NCBI GenBank assembly: GCA_012271015.1
Contig: JAAXHD010000258.1
Location: forward strand, 1 to 37,162
Length of the DNA stretch: 37,162 bases
DNA from: Candidatus Poribacteria bacterium
GTDB lineage: Bacteria > Poribacteria > WGA-4E > WGA-3G
Direction of reading: 5' to 3'
Every line of letters starts with the position of its first letter. Positions within the stretch are counted from its first letter, which is position 1. Position numbers and translations under genes: made by a program. The notes beneath the pieces are model-generated. The model worked only from the letters and a program-made list of their open reading frames with translations, did not search any database and was not told the DNA's origin. Below are positions 29,070 through 37,162 of this stretch, piece by piece.

Positions 29070-30059
29070 TTGCTTGAGGTGAACGACCTCAGAAAATATT
29101 TTCCGATACAGAAAGGTGTCTTTCAACGCACTATCGGTTATGTCAAGGCGGTCGATGGTATCAGTTTTGACGTCCAACGTGGTGAAACGCTCGGTCTCGT
29201 TGGCGAAAGTGGCTGCGGGAAAACCACCGCAGGACGATGCTTACTCCGGTTGATTCCACCCACAAGCGGGAGTTTCATTTTCGGCGAGGAGGAGGTAGAT
29301 TTAGCGAAGTTGTCTCACCATGAGATGCGTCCGTATCGTAGACGTATTCAGATGATCTTCCAAGACCCGCACGCATCGCTCAACCCTCGAATGACGGTCG
29401 GAGACATCGTCGGAGAGCCGATGCGCGTCAATCAGACCGAAAAAGGATCAGCACTTCAAGATCGAATTGTTGAACTGTTGGAATCTGTGGGCTTGAGGTC
29501 TCAGGATATGCGCCGATACCCACACGCCTTCAGCGGTGGACAGCGTCAGCGCATCGGTATCGCACGGGCGTTAGCACTTCAACCTGAACTCATCGTCGCA
29601 GATGAACCAGTCTCGGCATTGGATGTTTCTGTCCAAGCACAAATTCTCAATTTGCTGGCAGAACTCCGTGAAAAGTTCCACCTCTCTTATATCTTTATCG
29701 CACACGATTTAAGCGTCGTTGAGCATATCAGCGACCGCGTCGCGGTCATGTATCTCGGTAAAATTGTGGAGATTAGCGACGCTGAGACCCTCTATCAATC
29801 GCCAAAACACCCCTACACCGAAGCGTTAATATCCGCTGTGCCGCTTCCAGATCCGAGTGCGCAGCGTGAGCGCGAACATATCCGTCTTGAAGGCGATGTC
29901 CCCGACCCGTCTCAACCGCCTACCGGATGCTATTTCCACCCTCGGTGCCGTTACGCAACCGATATATGCAAACAGGAGACGCCGGAACTCCGTCAGGTAG
30001 CATCGGGTGTTCAGGTGGCATGTCATCACAGTGATACGTTGGAGTTACAGGGAGTGTAG
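29070..30059 (+). CDS. Peptide ABC transporter ATP-binding protein (DppF/OppF-like)
   Basis: [69 protein letters not shown] at 29070 proposed as start; ATG 29022 within the repeat is an alternative. Confidence 0.9.
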   Translation: MLEVNDLRKYFPIQKGVFQRTIGYVKAVDGISFDVQRGETLGLVGESGCGKTTAGRCLLRLIPPTSGSFIFGEEEVDLAKLSHHEMRPYRRRIQMIFQDPHASLNPRMTVGDIVGEPMRVNQTEKGSALQDRIVELLESVGLRSQDMRRYPHAFSGGQRQRIGIARALALQPELIVADEPVSALDVSVQAQILNLLAELREKFHLSYIFIAHDLSVVEHISDRVAVMYLGKIVEISDAETLYQSPKHPYTEALISAVPLPDPSAQREREHIRLEGDVPDPSQPPTGCYFHPRCRYATDICKQETPELRQVASGVQVACHHSDTLELQGV

Positions 30060-30061
30060 TA

Positions 30062-32005
30062 ATGATGAGATTTAATCGAACTGCTCTGGATTTTATGAAA
30101 ATATTGATTATCTTCTCGGTTCTCATCGTCGGATGTTCAGGAAACCCACTGGAAGATACCTCCGATTTTCCGCGTGGGATTGAAGCGAAAGAGGCACCGA
30201 TGTGGGCAAAACGCGTCGCCGAAGGCAAACTCCCAACTCTCGCTGAGCGACTTCCAGCAAACCCACTCATCGCCAAGACGAATTTCGATGGCTATGAGCG
30301 TCCAGGTCCCTATGGCGGCACGTGGCACCGATTCCATACACATCCAGATTTGGGGACGTGGAAAATGACAGCGGGTTATGCACCACTCATCCGATGGAAA
30401 TTTGATGCCTCTGGTCTGGAACCTGGTCTTGCTGAAACATGGGAGTTTAATGAGGATGGGAGTGTGTTAACGTTACATCTCCGCAAGGGAGTCAAATGGT
30501 CGGATGGACATCCCTATACCTCTGCTTCGTTCGCTTTCTATTATGACCTCTGCCTTGATGAACGGTACAAGTACAGTCCACCGGTTTGGTGCAAGGTAAA
30601 CGGCATCCCGATGGAAGTCGAAACGCCCGATGATTACACGATTGTGATGAAATTCGCAGGTCCCAACTGGCTCGTGCCACTCTGGTTGGCGACCGGCTTT
30701 TGGTGGTGCAATCAGTATAATATCCCTAAGCACTACATGATGCAGTTCCACCCAGATGAAAACTCAAAATATACGGACTTCATCCAATTTGAGAAGGAGA
30801 ACATCCCACATCAAAACCCGGAGCGTCCGACGTTATGGCCCTGGCGGGTGACGAAATATGAGAAAGGCGGTTTCCGTGTTGAGTTAGAGCGCAATCCCTA
30901 TTACTGTGTCGTCGATGAACTCGGCAGGCAGCTCCCGTACATTGACAGAGTCAAAACGAGTTTGGTGCCTGAACCGCAGGTGCGTGTGCTCAAAATCCTC
31001 GCGGGGGAGATCGACTGCCAATACCGCGGAATGGAACTCCGTGATCTCGCACTCTATTTGAAGGGGCAGGAGAAAGGAAACTATAAAGTCCGTCGCTGGA
31101 AAAGCACGGCAGGTGCACAACCCGCAATTTTGATTAACTGGACCGATCCCGACCCCGCTTTAAGACAGCTCATTCGGGATCAACGTTTCCGTAAGGCGCT
31201 CGCTTACGGTATTGATCGCGTGAAATGTAACGAAATCGCATGGCGCGGCTTGTTGGAACCGCAAGCGGCAACCGTTAGCCAAGAAGGGTGGCACTTCGCC
31301 GATGAAGACGGGCAGACCCTCTTTGAGGAGTGGAAACGCGCCGATGCAGACTTTGATATTGATGCAGGAAATCGACTGCTCGATGAAATGGGACTCACAG
31401 CACGTGATGAGGACGGTTATAGACTACGCCCGGATGGTGAACGGATTGATATACTCATGGACGTTCCGAGTTCTAATCTCAACAGCCAACAAAATGACAT
31501 CGGGCTGATTATTCAGGAAGGATGGGAGCAACTCGGTTTGAAGACTCTGCTCTATACGCCTCCGGGGGCGGAGTTAAGTTTACGGCGCACGCTCGGTAAA
31601 TTCACAATCAGTATGCACGGTGAGGCGGAGATGGATCTGTTCACGTATCCCGATTGGGTATTTCCGACACTCCCCAAGTACTGGCATCCGAAGGTAGGGA
31701 AGTGGTATGAAACAGGTGGTGAAAAGGGTGAACCCGCCACCGGACCGCTAAAAAAATTGCTCGACTTATACGACGAAATTAAAAAGGAACCCGACGAAAA
31801 ACAACGGCATCAATATGTCCGAGATGCCGTCAGAATTCACATCGACGAGGGACCGTTTCATCTCGGTTCTGCGGCGCGTTCGCCATCGCTCTTAGTTGTA
31901 GCAAACCATTTTCACAACGTCCCAAACGACGGCATTTTGGGACCTTGGGCAATTGTTACGCCTGCGACCAGTTATCCCGAACAGTGTTGGATATCGAAGA
32001 AATAG
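30062..32005 (+). CDS. Peptide ABC transporter substrate-binding lipoprotein (SBP_bac_5)
   Basis: Lipobox SVLIVGCSGNP; YAPLIRWKFDASGLEPGLAETWEFNEDGSVLTLHLRKGVKWSDGHPYTS. Confidence 0.92.
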   Translation: MMRFNRTALDFMKILIIFSVLIVGCSGNPLEDTSDFPRGIEAKEAPMWAKRVAEGKLPTLAERLPANPLIAKTNFDGYERPGPYGGTWHRFHTHPDLGTWKMTAGYAPLIRWKFDASGLEPGLAETWEFNEDGSVLTLHLRKGVKWSDGHPYTSASFAFYYDLCLDERYKYSPPVWCKVNGIPMEVETPDDYTIVMKFAGPNWLVPLWLATGFWWCNQYNIPKHYMMQFHPDENSKYTDFIQFEKENIPHQNPERPTLWPWRVTKYEKGGFRVELERNPYYCVVDELGRQLPYIDRVKTSLVPEPQVRVLKILAGEIDCQYRGMELRDLALYLKGQEKGNYKVRRWKSTAGAQPAILINWTDPDPALRQLIRDQRFRKALAYGIDRVKCNEIAWRGLLEPQAATVSQEGWHFADEDGQTLFEEWKRADADFDIDAGNRLLDEMGLTARDEDGYRLRPDGERIDILMDVPSSNLNSQQNDIGLIIQEGWEQLGLKTLLYTPPGAELSLRRTLGKFTISMHGEAEMDLFTYPDWVFPTLPKYWHPKVGKWYETGGEKGEPATGPLKKLLDLYDEIKKEPDEKQRHQYVRDAVRIHIDEGPFHLGSAARSPSLLVVANHFHNVPNDGILGPWAIVTPATSYPEQCWISKK

Positions 32006-32081
32006 CCGTAGACCTTCTCCATTGCGCTGCAGGGTTTAAATAAATGTTTCGGTGATGCCGTTGGAAGAAATGATTGTAGGA

Positions 32082-32098
32082 GCAGGTCTCGTGCCTGC
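32082..32098. repeat. Intergenic hairpin GCAGG-TCTCGTG-CCTGC
   Basis: 5-bp stem in the gap between substrate-binding protein and DppB-like permease. Confidence 0.45.
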
Positions 32099-32152
32099 CC
32101 GTATATTGCTGATAGCCGATGGTTTCCGACAACCAAAAGAGGAGACACACCC

Positions 32153-33139
32153 ATAATTACCTATATCATTCGCCGATGTTTGATCGCAATTCCGACACTC
32201 ATGGCGATTTCCATTATCTCTTTTATCATCATCCAGCTCCCGCAAGGCGATTACCTCGATCGAGAAATTCAGCGATTAGAGGAGGAGTTCGGCGATAGCA
32301 GTTCGCTGGCGCATGTTGAGGAATTGCGGGCACGCTATGGCTTGAACGAACCACTCTGGAAACGCTACTTTATCTGGATAGGCGGCTTTGTGCGTGGTAA
32401 CTTCGGTGAGTCGTTTGAGTATAAACGAGAGGTTCACGAACTGATATGGGACAGAATCGTCTTCACCCTGATTATCTCTGTCGGGTCGCTCATCTTCACC
32501 TATGTTGTCGCTATTCCCCTCGGCGTCTATTCCGCTACGCATCAATACAAATGGTCGGATCATTTTCTTACCTTCCTCAGTTTTGTTGGGATGTCCATAC
32601 CGGCGTTTCTCTTAGCACTATCCTTGATGGTTTTTGCGTTTGACATTTTCGGCGTTCCACTGTTTGGACTGTTCTCCGCTTACTATGAGGGCGCGCCGTG
32701 GACCTGGGGCAAACTGAACGACCTCTTCAAGCACCTCTGGATCCCTGTTATCGTTGTCGGAATCAATGGAACCGCGAGTTTGATGCGGATTATGCGTGGC
32801 AACCTTCTTGATGTTTTGGGACAGCCTTTCGTCCAAACGGCGAGAGCAAAAGGGCTTAAAGAGATCGTTGTGGTGAGTAAGCATGCGGTGCGGATTGCAA
32901 TCAATCCGCTCATCAGCATTTTGGGGATGAGTCTACCCGGTATTCTCTCCGGTTCAGCGATCGTCTCAATTGTCTTGGGATTACCGACAGTCGGACCGAT
33001 TCTCTTGCGCAGTTTATTGAACGAGGACATCTATCTCGCAGGGACGTTGATTATGATGCTGAGCCTCCTTCTGGTTATCGGCAATCTGCTTGCAGACATA
33101 GCCCTCGCTTGGGTAGATCCGAGAATCCGCTATGAATGA
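32153..33139 (+). CDS. Peptide ABC transporter permease (DppB-like), with unusual start region
   Basis: IITYIIRRCLIAIPTLMAISIISFIIIQLPQGDYLD; canonical-looking start position reads ATA (32153) with AGAGGAG upstream; first track start is TTG 32180. Confidence 0.85.
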   Translation: MITYIIRRCLIAIPTLMAISIISFIIIQLPQGDYLDREIQRLEEEFGDSSSLAHVEELRARYGLNEPLWKRYFIWIGGFVRGNFGESFEYKREVHELIWDRIVFTLIISVGSLIFTYVVAIPLGVYSATHQYKWSDHFLTFLSFVGMSIPAFLLALSLMVFAFDIFGVPLFGLFSAYYEGAPWTWGKLNDLFKHLWIPVIVVGINGTASLMRIMRGNLLDVLGQPFVQTARAKGLKEIVVVSKHAVRIAINPLISILGMSLPGILSGSAIVSIVLGLPTVGPILLRSLLNEDIYLAGTLIMMLSLLLVIGNLLADIALAWVDPRIRYE

Positions 33140-33164
33140 TATTCATTTTACCTTACAATTTTGT

Positions 33165-33283
33165 AGGACGGACGCATTCCCTCTGAAAGTCCCCCTGATA
33201 AGGGAGATTTAGGGGGTTGAAAGGACGACATTATGGCTTTTTGGGTCTGAATATCCGATATTTGCTCAATGTGCGTCCGTCCT
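33165..33283. mobile_element. MITE-like element, copy 2 (non-coding)
   Basis: Perfect 12-bp terminal inverted repeats AGGACGGACGCA / TGCGTCCGTCCT; core CCCTCTGAAAGTCCCCCTGATAAGGGAGATTTAGGGGGTTGAAAG. Confidence 0.75.
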
Positions 33284-33297
33284 GTTTGGATTAATAC

Positions 33298-34380
33298 ATG
33301 GAATCTACAATCGAGACTGCTGAAGAAGTTAAAAATGCAGCGGAAATAGGGCAACTGAGTTATCGCCAACTGATATGGAGACGATTTCGCAAAAATCGGA
33401 TGGGTGTTATTGCGGGCGTGCTTCTGCTGCTCTTTTACATTCTCGCCGTTGGTGCCGACTTTTTCGCGCCCTATCATTACAACGAAATCAATATGCGGTT
33501 GCGCCACGTACCCCCGCAACGTCTCCATTTCTCAGTCCAAGACGGGTTCTATGTTCACGGATTAAAATCCGTCCGCAACCCGGAGAGTCTGGAGTTAGAA
33601 TTCACCAAAGATTTGGCGCAACGTCATCCCGTTGAATTCTTTTTCAAAGATGCGGACGACAGACGGCACTTCTTCAGTTCCGCGGGTCCCATGTTCCTGT
33701 TAGGCACTGATCGGATGGGACGTGACCTGCTTTCACGAATCATGTACGGAGCGCGCGTCTCAATGACGCTCGGCTTAGTCGGTGTTTTTCTGAGCATTAT
33801 TCTCGGTTCTATCCTCGGTACTATCTCTGGGTACTGGGGCGGATGGGTAGACAATCTCATCCAACGCGTTATTGAAATCCTTTCAGCATTCCCGGACATC
33901 CCATTGTGGATGGCACTCGGTGCCGCACTACCACCCGGTTGGTCGAGTATCCAAATCTACTTCGGTATCACCGTTATTTTGTCGATTATACGTTGGGGAG
34001 GATTGGCGCGGCAGGTACGTGGAAAAGTCTTAGCGTATCGGGAGAGCGATTTCGTGATGGCGGCACGTGCCTCTGGTGCCGGGCATTGGCACATCATCAC
34101 GAAACATTTGCTACCCGGGTGTTATAGCCATATCATCGTTATCGCTACACTCGCTATCCCCGGTATGATTCTGGGGGAGACCGCACTCAGTTTCTTAGGA
34201 TTGGGGATCCGTCCGCCGATGACGAGTTGGGGGGTACTACTGGAGGAGGCGCAGCGCGTCACCGTTCTGCTCCATTATCCGTGGCTCATTTTCCCCGCAG
34301 TGCCAGTTCTCGTCGTTGTAATTGCCTTTAACTTCTTGGGGGATGCCCTCCGCGACGCCGCAGACCCATACTCGGATTAA
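33298..34380 (+). CDS. Peptide ABC transporter permease (DppC-like)
   Basis: LLGTDRMGRDLLSRIMYGARVSMTLGLVGV; ARASGAGHWHIITKHLLPGCYSHIIV; ETALSFLGLGIRPPMTSWGVLL. Confidence 0.94.
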   Translation: MESTIETAEEVKNAAEIGQLSYRQLIWRRFRKNRMGVIAGVLLLLFYILAVGADFFAPYHYNEINMRLRHVPPQRLHFSVQDGFYVHGLKSVRNPESLELEFTKDLAQRHPVEFFFKDADDRRHFFSSAGPMFLLGTDRMGRDLLSRIMYGARVSMTLGLVGVFLSIILGSILGTISGYWGGWVDNLIQRVIEILSAFPDIPLWMALGAALPPGWSSIQIYFGITVILSIIRWGGLARQVRGKVLAYRESDFVMAARASGAGHWHIITKHLLPGCYSHIIVIATLAIPGMILGETALSFLGLGIRPPMTSWGVLLEEAQRVTVLLHYPWLIFPAVPVLVVVIAFNFLGDALRDAADPYSD

Positions 34381-34388
34381 AAGTAGCA

Positions 34389-34405
34389 GGCACACTCCGT
34401 GTGCC
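34389..34405. repeat. Perfect 7-bp intergenic hairpin GGCACAC-TCC-GTGTGCC
   Basis: Just after the DppC stop; same layout as 16355-16371 and 25108-25120. Confidence 0.65.
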
Positions 34406-34455
34406 GTCCGAAAAATCCAGCCATTTACCTTTCTATTATTTTTTGGAGAAAAAAC

Positions 34456-35283
34456 ATGCCAACAAATAGAGACCTCGGATTCTTCGCAACAGATGTTTCG
34501 TTCACCGATAAATCCGCAATCGTGACAGGTTCCAGTCGTGGTATTGGACGCGCAATCGCAATTGAATTGGCGCGCCAAGGTGCCGATGTACTTATCAACT
34601 ACAACCAGAACCGGGATGCCGCTGAAACCGTCCAGCAGGAAGTGGAAGCACTCGGCAGAAAAGCAGTGATTATCCAAGCCGACATCAGCGACCTCGACGC
34701 GCACCAAAGACTACTCGATACCGCGCACGATGCTTTCGGGAAGGTAGACATCCTCATCAACAACGCCGGTATCACCCGTATCGCTGACATTCTTGAAGAG
34801 ACACCCGAACAGTTCGACCTAATTGTCAACACCAATCTCAAAGCAACCCACTTTCTCACGCAGCGTGTCGCAAACTACATGGTAGCAAACGAGATTCGCG
34901 GGTGTATTATCTATACACTCTCGATTTCCGATATCATGGCATCCGATAACCGCACCGCTTACTGTATCTCAAAAGCGGGGTTAGAGATGAGCATGCGTGC
35001 TTTTGCTGGACGCTTAGCGGCGCACGGCATTAAGGTGAACGGTATCGCGGCAGGTGTGATTGATACCGACCTGTCACGCGTCCGGATCCCGGATTATGAG
35101 GAAGCGGCAGAGAAAGGCTATATCTTTATGGTTCGCGCCGGGGCACCAGAGGATGTCGCACATGCCACTATTTCTGCGATGAAACTTTACGACACCGGAG
35201 TCGTCCTCCCCGCTGCTGGCGGCGTGATGACACCTTTGTTGAACCTTCGATCCATGGCAGAATTAAATATGAATAAAGAGTAA
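34456..35283 (+). CDS. Short-chain dehydrogenase/reductase (SDR, FabG-like)
   Basis: IVTGSSRGIGRAIAIELARQGADVLINYNQ, LINNAGITR, YCISKAGLEMSMRAFAGRLAAHGIKVNGIAAG. Confidence 0.94.
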   Translation: MPTNRDLGFFATDVSFTDKSAIVTGSSRGIGRAIAIELARQGADVLINYNQNRDAAETVQQEVEALGRKAVIIQADISDLDAHQRLLDTAHDAFGKVDILINNAGITRIADILEETPEQFDLIVNTNLKATHFLTQRVANYMVANEIRGCIIYTLSISDIMASDNRTAYCISKAGLEMSMRAFAGRLAAHGIKVNGIAAGVIDTDLSRVRIPDYEEAAEKGYIFMVRAGAPEDVAHATISAMKLYDTGVVLPAAGGVMTPLLNLRSMAELNMNKE

Positions 35284-35310
35284 GATTTACGCATTTACAA
35301 GGAGACGGAG

Positions 35311-36096
35311 ATGTCTGATTTTCCCAGTCGTCCGATGCGTCCGCATCGATGGCACGTAAGAAAAAGTGGACACATCACGAAATCCCAATTGCGCCATCGC
35401 GGCACAATACTGACTGAGGGCGAACTGATGGTGCTTGAGCAAGAGAGAGAACCGAAGACCCCTGACATCATAACCCTCGACGACTTAAACCAACCGAGAT
35501 TTTTCCACTTCGATTCGATACTCGAAGTTGAGCGAGAAAAGATGCTTTTCAATATCCACGATCAAACACTACGAAAAATTTATTGTGAGATTCACGGCAT
35601 AAAGATGCCCAGCCACCCAGAGACACATTTTTCGAGAACCCAGTTGTTAGACCGCGGACACTGGACGGAAGAACGAATCAACGCATTCTTAGAACCAGAG
35701 TCGTTTTCCACATCTCTTCTTGACGTTCGTATCGAATATCTCATCTATGCTAAGACCTCCGTCCGCAAAGTGGAAAGATCCGAAGAATATAAAGCTTTGT
35801 GGCAGGGAGAAAAAGAAAAGAGAGCCGCGAGACGCAAAGAAATCCGTGAGAAAGTGAAAATCACGCAATCACGCTTGATCTCCGAACGTGGTTGGACGAA
35901 AGGATTAATAGAAGACCTGCTGGGCGAGCCTGATCTACTTGTAGACAATCCACATTACAAAACAGCACCACAAATGCGGTTGTACTTCCTCGATCGCGTC
36001 GAAGAAATCGAAAAAACAAGTCCAATTTTTGCTGCGCGACGCAAGGACCGGAGTATCAAAAGTCCCTTGGCATCTAATAGAATCCCGAAGCTTTAG
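35311..36096 (+). CDS. Hypothetical protein with internally duplicated GHWT/GWTKGLIEDLLGEPD module
   Basis: 261 aa; AAGGAGACGGAG SD; QLLDRGHWTEERINAFLEPES...RIEYLIYAKTSVRKVERSEEY and RLISERGWTKGLIEDLLGEPD...MRLYFLDRVEEIEKTSPIF. Confidence 0.75.
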   Translation: MSDFPSRPMRPHRWHVRKSGHITKSQLRHRGTILTEGELMVLEQEREPKTPDIITLDDLNQPRFFHFDSILEVEREKMLFNIHDQTLRKIYCEIHGIKMPSHPETHFSRTQLLDRGHWTEERINAFLEPESFSTSLLDVRIEYLIYAKTSVRKVERSEEYKALWQGEKEKRAARRKEIREKVKITQSRLISERGWTKGLIEDLLGEPDLLVDNPHYKTAPQMRLYFLDRVEEIEKTSPIFAARRKDRSIKSPLASNRIPKL

Positions 36097-36162
36097 GTCG
36101 GGGATATGACGCTGCAGCGTTTAGAGTGAGATCTATCACATGGGGGAACTTGTGTGCGCATG

Positions 36163-37083
36163 TCACATAATCCCGATGTCCCGTAATATTGACTTTTTGA
36201 TTTTGCAAACCATCGTATACGCTGGATCGAAAACGTTACCCATATCGTATTCTACGGCTTGTCCTAATAGGGTGTGTGCGGCACGTTTCTCCAAACCGAG
36301 TTCATCTAACCATCGGAGGAGTTCCGTCGTCGCGTGTTGCACTGCCTGATCCAATGGACGTGCGTTGCCCGCTGCGAGAATGTAATCGCTGTTTTCCGCA
36401 CGGGGCCAGTTGATGCTTTTGCCCTTGAGCACTTCAACCGTAAATTGCACATCAAAAGAGATTTCGATCCCAGTCCCGACGATTTCACCATCACCTTGCA
36501 CGGCGTGTCCATCCCCGAGATGAAAAAGCGCACCCGAGACAAAGACAGGAAAATAGACAGTAACACCCTCCTGAAAACCCCGATAATCCATGTTTCCGCC
36601 GTGTGTAGAAGAGGTCGCTGTGGAAATCGCTTGTCCACGCGGCGGTGCAACGCCGAAACATCCGACCATCGGTTCAAGTGGTAGTGTGAGTTCGCCCAAC
36701 TGCGTCTCTGGGGTCATCAATGTCGCGGTCCACTTCTCTACATCCACATGCCACTCTGCGCGGCCACCGTCAGGCATCTCGGATGCAACATAATCGGGAT
36801 CAAGGACATTAGCAGCAACAACCATAGCCGTCCTTCCGATTAAACGATTCGGAACGATCCGATTGAAATGAACGACTAACGTATCACCAGGCTCCGCCGA
36901 TTTAATATAAAAAGGACCCGTTTGCGGGTTTCCGCCTTCGGTTACCTGTGTATCGTTGGCATCGTATCCCGCATTATCCACGGTAGTTGTGCAGACGGTG
37001 TCACCGCTCTCAATGTGGAGCACCGGTTCGTGCGCACCAATTGCTGTATAATAGACCTTCGGTTCAAAGTGGTGTGTCGCCAT
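36163..37083 (-). CDS. Acetamidase/formamidase family protein
   Basis: 306 aa; GDTVCTTTVDNAGYDAND, NPQTGPFYIKSAEPGDTLVVHF, PMVGCFGVAPPRGQAISTATSSTHGGNMDYR. Confidence 0.92.
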   Translation of the reverse strand: MATHHFEPKVYYTAIGAHEPVLHIESGDTVCTTTVDNAGYDANDTQVTEGGNPQTGPFYIKSAEPGDTLVVHFNRIVPNRLIGRTAMVVAANVLDPDYVASEMPDGGRAEWHVDVEKWTATLMTPETQLGELTLPLEPMVGCFGVAPPRGQAISTATSSTHGGNMDYRGFQEGVTVYFPVFVSGALFHLGDGHAVQGDGEIVGTGIEISFDVQFTVEVLKGKSINWPRAENSDYILAAGNARPLDQAVQHATTELLRWLDELGLEKRAAHTLLGQAVEYDMGNVFDPAYTMVCKIKKSILRDIGIM

Positions 37084-37121
37084 TTTTTAAATTTTCCTTG
37101 CGGTTCGGTCAGGTGGGTTAG
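37084..37121 (-). repeat. Leader repeat, copy 3 (3' part only)
   Basis: Minus strand CTAACCCACCTGACCGAACCGCAAGGAAAATTTAAAAA directly before the ATG of the acetamidase gene. Confidence 0.75.
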
Positions 37122-37162
37122 AAGCCATGAGCAACAAATTATAGTAGATTCCGAAAATAAGT

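Noticed and set aside
1-37162. CRISPR array, tRNA or rRNA genes, prophage or integrase
   Set aside because: No regularly spaced direct repeats, no cloverleaf or rRNA-like stretch, and no integrase/transposase or phage structural ORF recognised on reading; not tested with dedicated software.

Overview
The window is a gene-dense bacterial chromosomal segment. I read about 30 credible CDSs, no rRNA or tRNA, no CRISPR array and no transposase. The gene set (DUF1501 plus DUF1549/DUF1553/cytochrome-c pair, several Gfo/Idh/MocA oxidoreductases, a phytanoyl-CoA dioxygenase-like protein, sugar phosphate isomerase/epimerase, acetamidase/formamidase) suggests a Poribacteria/Planctomycetes-like genome; this is inference only. 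Left third (minus strand): TPR-metalloprotease, pentapeptide-repeat K+ channel, AAA/OLD-like ATPase, Gfo/Idh, DUF1501, DUF1549/1553, methyltransferase, Gfo/Idh, PhyH-like. Middle (mostly plus): epimerase, BioF-like, cupin, M20 peptidase, RNHCP/OmpA pair, RpiA (minus), AstE/AspA-like, aminopeptidase P-like, HEAT/Zn-ribbon protein, sigma/anti-sigma pair. Right third: a peptide ABC transporter in order D-F-A-B-C, an SDR, a protein with an internally duplicated GWT motif, and acetamidase/formamidase (minus). The most unusual signals are between genes: (1) a repeated leader TGACCGAACCGCAAGG-N12/13-start codon directly before three unrelated genes; (2) two MITE-like elements with ~12-bp terminal inverted repeats AGGAC(KK)AC(R)CA and a shared CCCTCT/GGGGG core; (3) a set of intergenic hairpins whose stems differ but remain paired; and (4) a tightly spaced ATPase / K+ channel / TPR-metalloprotease cassette that could be an uncharacterised stress or defence module.
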